Of a DNA stretch of 34,866 bases, positions 1 to 8,798 are shown piece by piece. A model generated the notes under the pieces. The model did no database searches. It had not been told where the DNA came from and saw only the letters and a program-made list of their open reading frames with translations. The position numbers were made by a program, and so were the translations under genes. How positions within the stretch are numbered: position 1 is the first letter of the stretch; the number at the start of each line of letters is the position of its first letter. Origin of the DNA: Sphingomonas sanguinis NBRC 13937 (GTDB taxonomy: Bacteria > Pseudomonadota > Alphaproteobacteria > Sphingomonadales > Sphingomonadaceae); assembly GCF_001591005.1 (NCBI RefSeq), contig NZ_BCTY01000040.1:1-34866 (forward strand), given 5' to 3'.

Positions 1-24
1 CTATCGATAGCGGGACACCCCTCC

Positions 25-63
25 ACCATCCTTCGGACGGTCCCCCTCCCCTTGCAGGGGAGG
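25..63. repeat. Tandem hairpins downstream of the PBP gene
   Basis: Two adjacent inverted repeats lie just past the stop codon of the minus-strand penicillin-binding protein gene. The first pairs 25-31 with 35-41 (one mismatch) around a TTC loop. The second pairs 45-51 with 57-63 perfectly around TTGCA. Neither is followed by a T-run on the minus strand, so this is either a weak factor-independent terminator or a REP-like intergenic repeat. The rest of 1-71 holds nothing else I can support. Confidence 0.5.
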
Positions 64-71
64 AATAAGAA

Positions 72-2201
72 CTACTCCTCGCCGTCATAGCGTTCGTCAG
101 GCGGGCGGCGGTCTTCCGGGCCCGGCGGCGGGCGTTCGCCCCGGCGGCGGCCCGGACCGATGCTGATCGAGCCGTCCTCACCGGTCTTCAGGTCGATGCC
201 CAGCCCCTGGATGATATCGCCCACGGGGTCGGTTTCGGCGGGCATCACCTCTTCGCCCATGCCGTTGCTGATCGCATCCGGGTCGGTTTCCTCCATCACC
301 ACCGGCGCGGGCACCGGCGGGATGTCGAGCGCGGACTGCATGAAGGCGCGCCAGATGCGTGCCGGGACGCCGCCGCCCGACAGGCCGGGATTGGGCGTGT
401 TGTCGTCATTGCCGACCCACACGCCGACCACGAGGTCGCGCGCGAAGCCGACGAACAGTGCATCGCGCGAATCCTGCGTCGTGCCGGTCTTGCCATAGGC
501 ATCGACGGTGAGCAGCGCCTGCCGCCCCGTCCCCGTCTTGATCGAGGAGGAGAGCAGGTCGAGCATCCCGTCATGCACCGCCGAGGCGAAGCCGGTCTTG
601 CGATCGGTTAGCGATTGATACCAGCCCTTGTCCTTGACGTCGTTCAGGCCGCGCGCGGCAACTGGATAGCTTTCATTGGCGACCGCGGCATAGGCGGCGG
701 TCAGCTCCAGCAGGCTGACGGTCGAGGTGCCGAGGCCGATGGTCGCCTCGTTCGGGATCGGCGTGGTGATGCCCAGATCGCGCGCCGCATTGATGACCGA
801 CTTCACGCCGACCGCCTGGGTCAGCCGGGCGGCGGCGACGTTGGACGAGCGCGCAAAGGCCTGGCGCAGCGTGATCTTACCCAGATAGCGGCCATCGCTG
901 TTGCGCGGCTTCCACCCGGCGATGTCGACCGGCTCGTCCTCGATGGTCGAGTCCGGGGTCATGCCGGAGCGCAGGGCCGCCAGATAGACGAACAGCTTGA
1001 ACGCCGAACCCGGCTGGCGCCGCGCCTGGGTGGCGCGGTTGAACGGGCTCTTGGAATAATCCTTGCCGCCGACCATCGCGACGACGCGGCCATCGGGGCG
1101 CATCGCGACCAGGGCGACCTGCGCCTGGTTCAGCCCGGCGCTGCGCACGGTGCGTTCGGCGATCCGCTGGAGCCGGGGATTGAGCGTCGTCTGGACGGTC
1201 GCCTCGGTCTTGATCTCGCCTGCCTGGTCGCGCGCCTCGGGCAGCACCCAGTCGGCGAAATAGGTGCCGCTGGGCAAAGTCTCGGGCCGCGAGGCAAGCA
1301 CGCGTTGCGGCTGGACGGCATCGGCCTCCGCCTTGGTCAGGAAGCCCGCATCCTCCATTGCCGCGACGACGACGGCCTGCCGCGCGCGCGCGCCCTTGAG
1401 GTTGGTGGTGGGGGCCAAGCGCGAAGGGGCCTTGACCAGTCCGGCCAGCATCGCCGCCTGGCCGATGTTCAGCTTGTCCGGGGTGCGGCCGAAATAATGC
1501 TTCGACGCGGCGGTGATGCCGTACACATTGTCGCCGAAATAAACGTTGGACAGATAGCGCGACAGGATCTCGTCCTTGGTCAGCCACGCCTCCAGCCAGA
1601 AGGCGATCATCGCCTCGCGGATCTTGCGGCCCGCCGTTCGATCGGAATCGAGGAACGCGTTCTTCGCCAGCTGCTGGGTGATGGTCGATCCACCCTCGCG
1701 CACGCCGCCCGATCCGACATTGTGCCAGGCGGCGCGCAGGATGCCGCGCGGGTCGACGCCCCAGTGCGAATAGAAACGCCGGTCCTCGATCGCCATGAAC
1801 GCCTCGCGCACATGGGCCGGCAGCTTGGCGGCATCGACCGGCGCGCCGATGATCGCCCCGCGCCGCGCGATCGGCGTGCCGTCATCGGCGGTCAGCGTGA
1901 TCGAGGGCGGCGTCGGCGGCTGGAGCGAGCGCGACAGCGGCGCGGTGACGGCCAGCCAGATGATCGCGATGACCAGCAGGATGATGCCCGCGCCCATCCC
2001 GCGCATGATCCACCGGCCCCAGCGGATGCGGCGGCGGGGACGCACATCCTCCGGTGCCTCGTCGGTGCCGAAGGACCAGCTCTGCGTTTCCGCATCATAG
2101 AGCGGATAATGAGGGCCGACCGGCTCGTACGGACGGTCGAGGGGTACACGGTCGGGATTGAACGGATCGGGGCGCATCACAGGGTTCCGGTGGTCGGCCA
2201 C
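72..2201 (-). CDS. Class A penicillin-binding protein (PBP1A family)
   Basis: This is a bifunctional peptidoglycan synthase that polymerises lipid II and cross-links the strands at the periplasmic face of the inner membrane. The 709-residue protein has a proline-rich, charged cytoplasmic N-terminus of about 60 residues and one transmembrane anchor at about 65-86. The glycosyltransferase 51 domain follows, with the EDRRFYSHWG motif near residue 139 and GGSTITQQLAKN soon after. The transpeptidase domain has SxxK (PGSAFK), SxN (SSN) and KTGTT motifs, so both activities look intact. The C-terminal tail is acidic and rich in Pro and Arg. It is somewhat shorter than enterobacterial PBP1A. It is the last gene on this strand before the window edge. 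Function is clear; the exact subclass (1A or 1C-like) is less certain. Confidence 0.93.
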   Translation of the reverse strand: MADHRNPVMRPDPFNPDRVPLDRPYEPVGPHYPLYDAETQSWSFGTDEAPEDVRPRRRIRWGRWIMRGMGAGIILLVIAIIWLAVTAPLSRSLQPPTPPSITLTADDGTPIARRGAIIGAPVDAAKLPAHVREAFMAIEDRRFYSHWGVDPRGILRAAWHNVGSGGVREGGSTITQQLAKNAFLDSDRTAGRKIREAMIAFWLEAWLTKDEILSRYLSNVYFGDNVYGITAASKHYFGRTPDKLNIGQAAMLAGLVKAPSRLAPTTNLKGARARQAVVVAAMEDAGFLTKAEADAVQPQRVLASRPETLPSGTYFADWVLPEARDQAGEIKTEATVQTTLNPRLQRIAERTVRSAGLNQAQVALVAMRPDGRVVAMVGGKDYSKSPFNRATQARRQPGSAFKLFVYLAALRSGMTPDSTIEDEPVDIAGWKPRNSDGRYLGKITLRQAFARSSNVAAARLTQAVGVKSVINAARDLGITTPIPNEATIGLGTSTVSLLELTAAYAAVANESYPVAARGLNDVKDKGWYQSLTDRKTGFASAVHDGMLDLLSSSIKTGTGRQALLTVDAYGKTGTTQDSRDALFVGFARDLVVGVWVGNDDNTPNPGLSGGGVPARIWRAFMQSALDIPPVPAPVVMEETDPDAISNGMGEEVMPAETDPVGDIIQGLGIDLKTGEDGSISIGPGRRRGERPPPGPEDRRPPDERYDGEE

Positions 2202-2250
2202 TCGCGTGTATTACTCCACCAGAACACCGCGCGCAAGCTCATGCACGCGT

Positions 2251-3543
2251 TTACCCTGTTTGCGGCACCTCCGGCAAGCGCTCCGCCGGGGGCGTGTCGG
2301 TGATGAGGCCCGCCCGGTGTGCGACGATGGTCGGGACCAGCGCCTGGCCCGCGACGTTGATCGCGGTGCGCCCCATGTCGAGGATCGGGTCGATCGCGAG
2401 CAGCAGGCCCGCACCCTCTAGCGGCAGACCCAGCGTGGACAGCGTCAGCGTCAGCATAACGACCGCGCCGGTCAGCCCCGCCGTCGCCGCCGAACCCAGC
2501 ACCGACACCAGCACGATCAGCACATAATCGCCGACATGCAGTGGCAGACCATAATATTGCGCAACGAATAATGCCGAGATCGCCGGATAGATGGCGGCGC
2601 ACCCGTCCATCTTGGTGGTCGCGGCAAAGGGCACGGCAAAGGCCGAATAGGCGCGCGGCACGCCCAGTCGCCGCTCGACCGCATCCTCGGTCACCGGCAG
2701 CGTCGCGATCGACGAGCGCGAGACGAACCCCAGCTGGATGGCGGGCCAGGCGGCGGCATAGAAGCGCTTCGGCGACAGGCCATTGGACAGCAGCAGCAGC
2801 GGATAGACCACGAACAGCACGAGGCCGAGTCCGATATAGACGGCCAGCGCAAAGCTGCCGAGCGCGGACAGCGACTGCCACCCATAGCGCACGATCGCAT
2901 TGCCGAGGAGCGCGCCCGAGCCAAGCGGGGTCAACCGGATCACCCAGGACAGGATGCGCCGGAAGATGGCCAGCGCCGAGGCATTGAACGATAGGAAGCT
3001 CTCGCCCTTGTCGCCGACCCGCACGGCGGCGACGCCGATTGCGACCGCCATGACGATGATCTGGAGGATGTTGAACGACAGCCCGGTCTTCAGCGCACCG
3101 CCGTCCCCCGCGCTGGTCGAGGCGGACAGGCCCAGGATATTGGACGGGATCAGCCCGCGCAGGAAGTCGAGCCAGGAGCCCGCCGTATCCGGCCGCACCG
3201 CACTACCCGCCGCGACGCCCGCGTGCAGGCCGGGTTGCAGGACGGTGCCCAGCATCAGGCCGATGCTGACCGCGATCAGCGCGGTGATGGCAAACCAGAT
3301 GAAGGTGGCGGCGACCAGCCGCGCGGCATTGTTCAGGTCGCGCAACGCCGCGATCGAGGCGACGATGGCGGTGAACACCAACGGCACGACCAGCACCTTC
3401 AGCAGCTGGACGAAGCTCTCGCCGATGATGCGCAGGGCCTCGGCCAAGCCGGCGATACCCTGCGACCGGGCGAGCAGGCCGAGCAACAGGCCGACGGCCA
3501 TGCCGATGAACACCTGGGCACCGAAGGAAAAACGAAATTTCAT
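2251..3543 (-). CDS. DAACS-family dicarboxylate/amino acid:cation symporter
   Basis: This is an inner-membrane secondary transporter that couples cation influx to uptake of dicarboxylates or acidic amino acids. The chosen ATG at 3543 gives about 430 residues beginning MKFRFSF, a basic and hydrophobic start typical of the family. A TTG at 3579 would add 12 residues but looks less likely. The sequence is almost entirely hydrophobic helices. The family's serine-rich re-entrant loop appears as SRSSIATLPVT, followed by a stretch with KMDGCAAIYPA, equivalent to the conserved (N/D)MDG-type region of helix 7 in GltP/DctA-like proteins. The substrate cannot be read from sequence. It lies 49 bp upstream of the PBP gene on the same strand, with no obvious functional link. 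Confidence 0.9.
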   Translation of the reverse strand: MKFRFSFGAQVFIGMAVGLLLGLLARSQGIAGLAEALRIIGESFVQLLKVLVVPLVFTAIVASIAALRDLNNAARLVAATFIWFAITALIAVSIGLMLGTVLQPGLHAGVAAGSAVRPDTAGSWLDFLRGLIPSNILGLSASTSAGDGGALKTGLSFNILQIIVMAVAIGVAAVRVGDKGESFLSFNASALAIFRRILSWVIRLTPLGSGALLGNAIVRYGWQSLSALGSFALAVYIGLGLVLFVVYPLLLLSNGLSPKRFYAAAWPAIQLGFVSRSSIATLPVTEDAVERRLGVPRAYSAFAVPFAATTKMDGCAAIYPAISALFVAQYYGLPLHVGDYVLIVLVSVLGSAATAGLTGAVVMLTLTLSTLGLPLEGAGLLLAIDPILDMGRTAINVAGQALVPTIVAHRAGLITDTPPAERLPEVPQTG

Positions 3544-3597
3544 CCGACCATAGCTAGCGAGACCGCGAAACGATCCCAACCAACTTTTGCATGGGGG

Positions 3598-3639
3598 CTA
3601 AAAGCTCCCCCTTTCAGGCCGCTGAGACGGCAGGGGGAG
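3598..3639 (-). terminator. Factor-independent terminator of tRNA-Thr
   Basis: An 8-bp perfect stem (3605-3612 pairing with 3632-3639) is followed on the minus strand by CTTTTA. It lies immediately after the 3' end of the minus-strand tRNA gene, so it most likely ends that transcript. Confidence 0.6.
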
Positions 3640-3641
3640 AA

Positions 3642-3716
<75 letters not shown>

Positions 3717-3801
3717 ACTCGCGTCTCGACGCGGGAAGCGCGCCTAGAGACGATTGGGCGGGCATTGTCAAGCGTCCGTTGGACAGATTATGCGAATTGC
3801 C

Positions 3802-3936
3802 ATGGCGAAGGACGAACGCGCGGAGCGGCTGGCGGCAGCGCTCCGGGAAAATCTGAAACGGCGCAAGGCGCAGGCGCGGCAGGGCGAGGGCGATGGCCGT
3901 CCCGCAGAGACGCCGCCGCGCGACGATCCCGCCTGA
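3802..3936 (+). CDS. Small highly charged protein, function unknown
   Basis: This is a 44-residue reading frame starting MAKDERAERLAAALRENLKR, with a basic amphipathic helix (residues about 5-25, rich in Arg, Lys and Ala) and a proline-rich acidic tail. An in-frame ATG at 3790 would add four residues. I recall similar tiny proteins near tRNA genes in sphingomonads, but I cannot verify that here and no function is known to me. It converges on the DUF3429 gene, with only 6 bp between the two stops. The helix composition suggests a nucleic-acid- or ribosome-associated peptide, which is only a guess. Confidence 0.55.
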   Translation: MAKDERAERLAAALRENLKRRKAQARQGEGDGRPAETPPRDDPA

Positions 3937-3942
3937 TGCGAA

Positions 3943-4398
3943 TCACCAGGGGGCGACGATACCGAGCAGCAGCGTCGACGCTCCCAGGCCGAGCGACAGG
4001 GCCAGCCTGAGCCGACCCCAGCCGGGCATCTCGCGCACCGATGGGGCGATCCGTGCATCGACCAGCGGCGTCAGCAGGATGATCGCACCCAGGATGCACA
4101 GCGCGACCCGAAGCGACCCGGCGCCGAGCAAAGGCGGCAACAGGACGGCCCAGCCGATCAGGCTCGGCGCCACGGCGGCGACATAGGGCAAAATGCGCCG
4201 GTCCTGCCGAATCAATGCCTCCATCCACCACAGCCCGCCCAGAAAGGACAGGATGAGCGCCGCATAGACGCCCCCGGCGATCGTGGCGGGCAGCCCGAGC
4301 CGCGGCGCGACCAGCGCCAGTGCGATGCAAAGCGGCGGCGGCAAGACCCCGGCCACGCCCAGGATCAGCGGTGGTCGCGGCAGGGGGCGGGGCGTCAT
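3943..4398 (-). CDS. DUF3429 inner-membrane protein
   Basis: This 151-residue polytopic membrane protein has about five hydrophobic segments. The length and the conserved SFLGGLWWMEAL segment (near residues 50-60) fit the DUF3429 family, widespread in Proteobacteria and without an assigned biochemical role. A basic, proline-rich N-terminus (MTPRPLPRPP) precedes the first helix. It stands alone between convergent and same-strand neighbours, and nothing in the context suggests a pathway. Confidence 0.8.
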   Translation of the reverse strand: MTPRPLPRPPLILGVAGVLPPPLCIALALVAPRLGLPATIAGGVYAALILSFLGGLWWMEALIRQDRRILPYVAAVAPSLIGWAVLLPPLLGAGSLRVALCILGAIILLTPLVDARIAPSVREMPGWGRLRLALSLGLGASTLLLGIVAPW

Positions 4399-4471
4399 CG
4401 TGTCACCTCAGGGGCTGGTGGTCGGTCCCGGTGGATACGCGGCAAGCGCCCGATGGTTCACGCCGCCACGT

Positions 4472-5425
4472 TCAGCCATGGCGATGATGATCGCCGTGCG
4501 GCGGACGCGGCGGCGCTGGCGGCCTGGGGGCGGGGCGGAAGACCACGCGCGGCGGCGCATAACCATGCGGGGCCAGGGTAGGCCGTGTCATCGCCATCGG
4601 CCGCGCGGAATAGCCGCCGTCACTCCATGTCGCAGCGCTCCGCTGCGGCGGCAAGGGCGCGCGCCAGGCGGTAAGCGGCCGGGCGAAGGGCACTGGGCGC
4701 GCATCGATCATGGGGGCCGGGGCCCCATGGCCGCGTTGGACGACCGGCATGGGCGCGGCCATCGGCATGGCCGCCGGGCCGCGATTCGGCGGTACGAACC
4801 CATGCGGGGTCGGGCGCATCGCGGTCATCGGTGGCATGGGATGGAGAGGGGCAGCGACGTGCATCTCGTGCGCGGCCATCAGCTCTTGCGGGGTCGGGCG
4901 CGCGGACACGCCGCCGGGGCCGCCATTATAGCTGACCCGGGTGATGTGGTTCACCACCACATTCTGCCGATAGATATGGGTCACATGGACGTTGGTGATG
5001 TTCGTGACGGTCGCATTGTAGGCGAAGTGGTTGCCTTGCCAATAGCCGCCGTGAAAGCCGAAGCCGGTATAGCCGAAGCCGTAAGGTACGCCGCCGTAAA
5101 AGCCGACATGCGGTCCCCAATAGCCCGAGTGGAAGACATACAATCCGTCCTGCCAACCCCACCAGGGCGGCGTCCACAACAGGCCCGGACGCGGTGCCAG
5201 CATCCAATTGCCCGGCACCCAGTAATAGGCCCCGGCCAGATCGTCCCAAGCCCAATAGCCCGGCGTCCAGACATAATCGGGACCCGGCAGCGGCGGCTGG
5301 GCATAGACGGGCAGCGGCGGCGGCGCGAGCCGGACGCTGATACCGACCGAAAGCTGTGCGGCGGCGGGTGCCGTCGTCAGCAGCGCCATCGCAGTAAAGC
5401 CCGCCGCAAGGATGATCCTGGTCAT
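4472..5425 (-). CDS. YXWGXW-repeat exported protein
   Basis: This is a secreted protein of unknown function with aromatic W/Y-rich repeats. The ATG at 5425 was preferred over a GTG at 5428 because it lies 7 nt from an AGGAG ribosome-binding site. A signal peptide (hydrophobic to about residue 24, cleaved near PAAAQ) is followed by repeated motifs such as YVWTPGYWAW, YYWVPGNWM and LLWTPPWWGW. These match the WXXGXW/YXWGXW repeat family seen in envelope proteins of Proteobacteria. A Gly/Tyr/Phe-rich middle follows, then a long low-complexity Pro/Met/Ala tail ending in a His-rich HGDHHRHG. That tail could bind metal, but this is speculative. Confidence 0.8.
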   Translation of the reverse strand: MTRIILAAGFTAMALLTTAPAAAQLSVGISVRLAPPPLPVYAQPPLPGPDYVWTPGYWAWDDLAGAYYWVPGNWMLAPRPGLLWTPPWWGWQDGLYVFHSGYWGPHVGFYGGVPYGFGYTGFGFHGGYWQGNHFAYNATVTNITNVHVTHIYRQNVVVNHITRVSYNGGPGGVSARPTPQELMAAHEMHVAAPLHPMPPMTAMRPTPHGFVPPNRGPAAMPMAAPMPVVQRGHGAPAPMIDARPVPFARPLTAWRAPLPPQRSAATWSDGGYSARPMAMTRPTLAPHGYAPPRVVFRPAPRPPAPPRPPHGDHHRHG

Positions 5426-5865
5426 CACAATACTCCTGAACCTTTTATGGGACAGGGACGTGCGACCGGCTGGCTGAACGGCAAATTACAGGGAAGCGGG
5501 ATGGACGATTGTTCATCCGCGCATCACGGTCGGTGCCGATAAGGCATGGAAAACACGGCGATAAAGATCGGGGAATGTGAAGGGTGTCTGCTCGCTGCCG
5601 GGCCTGTGAGATGGCGTCGTGCGGAGCGAACGAGCGATGGCCGATCAATTTGCCTATTTGTCTGATTGGCCAACCGCCCCGCGCAAGAGCCCCGCGCCAT
5701 TTTCCATCAGAAACACGCCCCTTCGTCCGGCGGCACAAGGCGTAACGCAATGTTTTGTGACGGAATTGTGAAAACTTTGTTCATTGACCCCTCCGAACGG
5801 CCTCGACACTAAGTCAGACAAATAAAGTCGGTCCCGTAGGACTGGCATGATGGAGGAGGGGGTTT
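5426..5865 (+). promoter_or_regulatory. Long intergenic leader of the TonB-dependent receptor gene
   Basis: About 440 bp separates the divergent YXWGXW and receptor genes. The reading frames inside it have no recognisable protein features. It is locally AT-richer near 5750-5825. A candidate sigma-70-type promoter is TTGACC at 5784-5789, a 17-bp spacer, then CACTAA at 5807-5812; the -10 match is poor. A strong GGAGGAGGGGG ribosome-binding site sits just before the receptor ATG. I see no riboswitch or conserved hairpin that I can name. Confidence 0.35.
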
Positions 5866-8697
5866 ATGAAGCGTCTTGCGCTGTTGCTGTCCGTTGCACC
5901 TTTGGCGCTGGCGTCCGCCGCCCAGGCGCAGACCGCGACACCCGATCAGAAGAGCGATTCCACCGCCGCCGCCCCTACCGCTGCGGCTCCAAGCGACGCC
6001 ACCACCACGGACGGCGGCTCGACCGATGGCGAGATCATCGTCACCGGCCTGCGCCAGAGCCTGGCCAATGCGGCATCGATCAAGCGCAATTCGGATGCGA
6101 TCCTGGACGCGGTGGTCGCGCAGGACATCGGCAAATTGCCCGACGATACGGCGGCCGAAAGCCTGGCGCGCCTGGCGGGCGTGCAGGTCAACCGCTATGG
6201 CGACGAGGTCAGCGGCGTGCTGATCCGCGGCCTGCCCGACGTGGCGACCACCTATAACGGGCGCGAATTCTTCACCGCCGAACTGCGGCGCAGCCAGTTG
6301 CAGGACTTCCCCGCCCAGGCTTTGGCGGGCATCGAGATCTACAAGTCCGGCACCGCCGACATCATCGAGCCGGGCCTGGCGGGCCTGGTCAATGTCCGCA
6401 CGCGTCGTCCGTTCGATTTCAAGGGATTGGTGGTCGCAGGCGGCCTGCGCGGCACCTATAACGACCAGAGCCGCAAATACGACCCCAGCGGCAATATCCT
6501 GATCTCCGACCGCTGGAACACGGGCATCGGCGAGGTCGGCCTGCTGGTCAATGCCAGCTATGCCCAGTCGCAATATCATAATGCGATACGGTACAATAAC
6601 ACCAGTATCACCGATTCCAGCCCGGCCTCGGTCATCACCCCGGCGCAAACGGGGACGATCCGCTATCCCTACAGCGTCGGCCTCTACAATCCGGCGGGCA
6701 AACGCTGGCGCCCCTCGGCCAATTTCGCGCTGCAATGGGCGCCGAACAGCTCTACCCAGGTGTATCTGGAGGGCATTTATCAGGGCTATCGCGGCCAGGG
6801 TTATGTCGACGACTGGGACAATGACCTGCGCGGGCAGGACCCGACGCTGAGCGACGTCGTGCTGGTCAACGGCACCAACGACGTGCGCAGCCTGACCAAG
6901 ACGGGGGGGTATCGCCAGCAGGCCTATCGCTCGACCGATCGTGCCCAGACCAACACCTATCAGATCGCCAGCGGCGCGAAGTGGGAAACCGGGCGGGCCA
7001 CCCTGTCGACCGACTTCGCCTATACGACCAGCGTCTACTCCGACTATACGCACAGCCTGGATTCGGCGCTGACATCGCCGCAGGTGGTGAAGGCCGACTT
7101 CATCAGTGACGGCGGCGTGGCGTTCAGCCTGCCTGGCTTCAACGTGACCGACCCCTCGCAATATATCTGGCGCGGCTATTACGAGGCCTATTACCGGACC
7201 TCGGGCAGCGGTTTCCAGTGGCGGGGCGACGTGTCGCTGGACACCGATCCGCTGCCGTTCCTGAAGAAAATCCAGATGGGGTATCGCCTGACCACGCGTC
7301 TGGCGGATTACGCCTCGGCCAACCGCTATGCCTATACCGAGAATCTGCGGATTCCGTTCAGCAGCCTGGGCATCGGCCAGCTCGGCCTGACCGGCAATCC
7401 GTTCCGGGGCAGCGACCAGGGCTTTACCCAGTATCTTAGCTATCCGTATGGCGACATCGACGGCGGCCAGGCGCGGTTGCGTGCGCTGTCGCGGCAGGCG
7501 CTGGCGCAGCTGGTTGCGCTCAATCCCAACGACCAGGGCTATAAGAACGCGCAGACCCAATTTGCCAGCGATGCGGTGCCGGTCGACCCCTCGGGCACTT
7601 TCCACGCCAATGAAAAGACCTACACCGCCTATGCCCAGGGCAAATACGGCTTCAACATCGGTTCGATCGAGGTCGACGGGCTGGCGGGTGTCCGCGCGGT
7701 TATCACCGACGGCGTCTATTCGGGTGTGTCGCAGATCTACAATAACGGCATCCGCACGCTGACGCCCCAGTCGCTGCATCAGGATTATGTCGACATCCTG
7801 CCCAATGCCAGCATGCGGATGAAGTTCACCGACACGCTGCAATTGCGCCTGGGCTATACCTTCACCCGGACCAAGCCCGATTTCGGCCAGCTCAACCCGG
7901 CGCTCAACATCACCACCGTCGTGCGCAATGCAAACCAGCCGCTCGATCCGAACAACCCGTTTAACGTGATCACCGCCAATGGGTCGGGCGGCAATCCGAA
8001 TTTGAAACCGCTGACCTCGCACAATTACGATGCCAGCCTGGAATGGTATTTCTCGAAGACGGGAATGATCAGCGGGGCGGTATTCTACCGCGACCTGTTC
8101 GGCTTCATCAGCAACTACACGCGGTTCGTCCAAGACCCGCAATATGGTTTCGTCCAGCTGAGCCGCCCGGAAAATGCGGGCGAGGGGCGGATTCTGGGCG
8201 CGGAGGCGAACTTCCAGTCCTTCCTGGATTTCCTGCCCGGCGACCTGAAGGGCTTCGGCGTGCAGGGTAATGTGACCTATCTGGACGGCACCAATCGCAC
8301 GCCCAATTTCTCGCAGAACAGCAACAGCTTCACCTATGGCCCGTTCGTGCCGATCACCGGCCTGTCCAAATGGACCTACAACGCCTCGCTTTTCTACGAA
8401 CGCAACGGCATCACCAGTCGCCTGTCCTATAATCGCCGGTCGGATTTCGTGAATTACTATGGCACGGACATCAACAACAAGCAGACGGTGAACGGCACCC
8501 TGCCGATCAGCCGCCTGGACTTCTCGCTGAGTTACGACATCGCCAAGCAGTTTACGCTCAGCGTCGATGCGACCAACCTGCTGGCCAAGCCGTTCCGCGA
8601 CTTTACGACCGACAATTACGGGTTCCGCTACACCCAGGATATTCGGGACGAAGGCCGCTATTACGGCGTGGGCTTCCGCTTCCGCTTCGGCGAGTAA
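5866..8697 (+). CDS. TonB-dependent receptor (TonB-Xanth-Caul type)
   Basis: This outer-membrane gated channel of 943 residues uses TonB-ExbBD energy for uptake. It has a signal peptide (MKRLALLLSV... to AQAQ near residue 23), a Ser/Thr/Ala-rich spacer, a TonB-box-like EIIVTGLRQSL near residue 54, then a plug domain with QDIGKLPDDTAAESLARLAG and a conserved RGLPDV, and a long beta-barrel to the C-terminal YYGVGFRFRFGE. The spaced motif after the TonB box is characteristic of the large Caulobacter/Xanthomonas/sphingomonad receptor group, often tied to oligosaccharide or other complex carbon uptake. No partner enzyme or regulator is adjacent, so the substrate is unknown. A strong terminator follows, so it is probably transcribed alone. 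Confidence 0.93.
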   Translation: MKRLALLLSVAPLALASAAQAQTATPDQKSDSTAAAPTAAAPSDATTTDGGSTDGEIIVTGLRQSLANAASIKRNSDAILDAVVAQDIGKLPDDTAAESLARLAGVQVNRYGDEVSGVLIRGLPDVATTYNGREFFTAELRRSQLQDFPAQALAGIEIYKSGTADIIEPGLAGLVNVRTRRPFDFKGLVVAGGLRGTYNDQSRKYDPSGNILISDRWNTGIGEVGLLVNASYAQSQYHNAIRYNNTSITDSSPASVITPAQTGTIRYPYSVGLYNPAGKRWRPSANFALQWAPNSSTQVYLEGIYQGYRGQGYVDDWDNDLRGQDPTLSDVVLVNGTNDVRSLTKTGGYRQQAYRSTDRAQTNTYQIASGAKWETGRATLSTDFAYTTSVYSDYTHSLDSALTSPQVVKADFISDGGVAFSLPGFNVTDPSQYIWRGYYEAYYRTSGSGFQWRGDVSLDTDPLPFLKKIQMGYRLTTRLADYASANRYAYTENLRIPFSSLGIGQLGLTGNPFRGSDQGFTQYLSYPYGDIDGGQARLRALSRQALAQLVALNPNDQGYKNAQTQFASDAVPVDPSGTFHANEKTYTAYAQGKYGFNIGSIEVDGLAGVRAVITDGVYSGVSQIYNNGIRTLTPQSLHQDYVDILPNASMRMKFTDTLQLRLGYTFTRTKPDFGQLNPALNITTVVRNANQPLDPNNPFNVITANGSGGNPNLKPLTSHNYDASLEWYFSKTGMISGAVFYRDLFGFISNYTRFVQDPQYGFVQLSRPENAGEGRILGAEANFQSFLDFLPGDLKGFGVQGNVTYLDGTNRTPNFSQNSNSFTYGPFVPITGLSKWTYNASLFYERNGITSRLSYNRRSDFVNYYGTDINNKQTVNGTLPISRLDFSLSYDIAKQFTLSVDATNLLAKPFRDFTTDNYGFRYTQDIRDEGRYYGVGFRFRFGE

Positions 8698-8725
8698 CGG
8701 CCGCGCAAACGGGGGAACCGCTTTC

Positions 8726-8761
8726 GGGGCTGACCCTAAGAACAGGGGCAGCCCCATTTTT
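8726..8761 (+). terminator. Factor-independent terminator after the TonB receptor
   Basis: The stem GGGGCTG (8726-8732) pairs with CAGCCCC (8749-8755). The inner CCCT/AGGG can extend it, and ATTTTT follows. It lies 29 bp after the receptor stop codon. Confidence 0.85.
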
Positions 8762-8798
8762 CATCGCCAGCGCACACGGCCCTTCCCAAGGCACTGGG

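Noticed and set aside
615..2303. A 562-residue plus-strand frame opposite the PBP gene
   Set aside because: Its composition is rich in Arg, Asp and Gly, as expected for an antisense shadow, and the opposite strand has all PBP motifs.
5445..5750. A 101-residue minus-strand frame in the receptor leader
   Set aside because: It has no domain, odd composition and no good ribosome-binding site; the region is better explained as regulatory.
5809..8757. A 982-residue minus-strand frame antisense to the TonB receptor
   Set aside because: The plus strand encodes a clear receptor with signal peptide, plug and barrel. The antisense frame is a typical codon-bias shadow in GC-rich DNA, with no recognisable domain.
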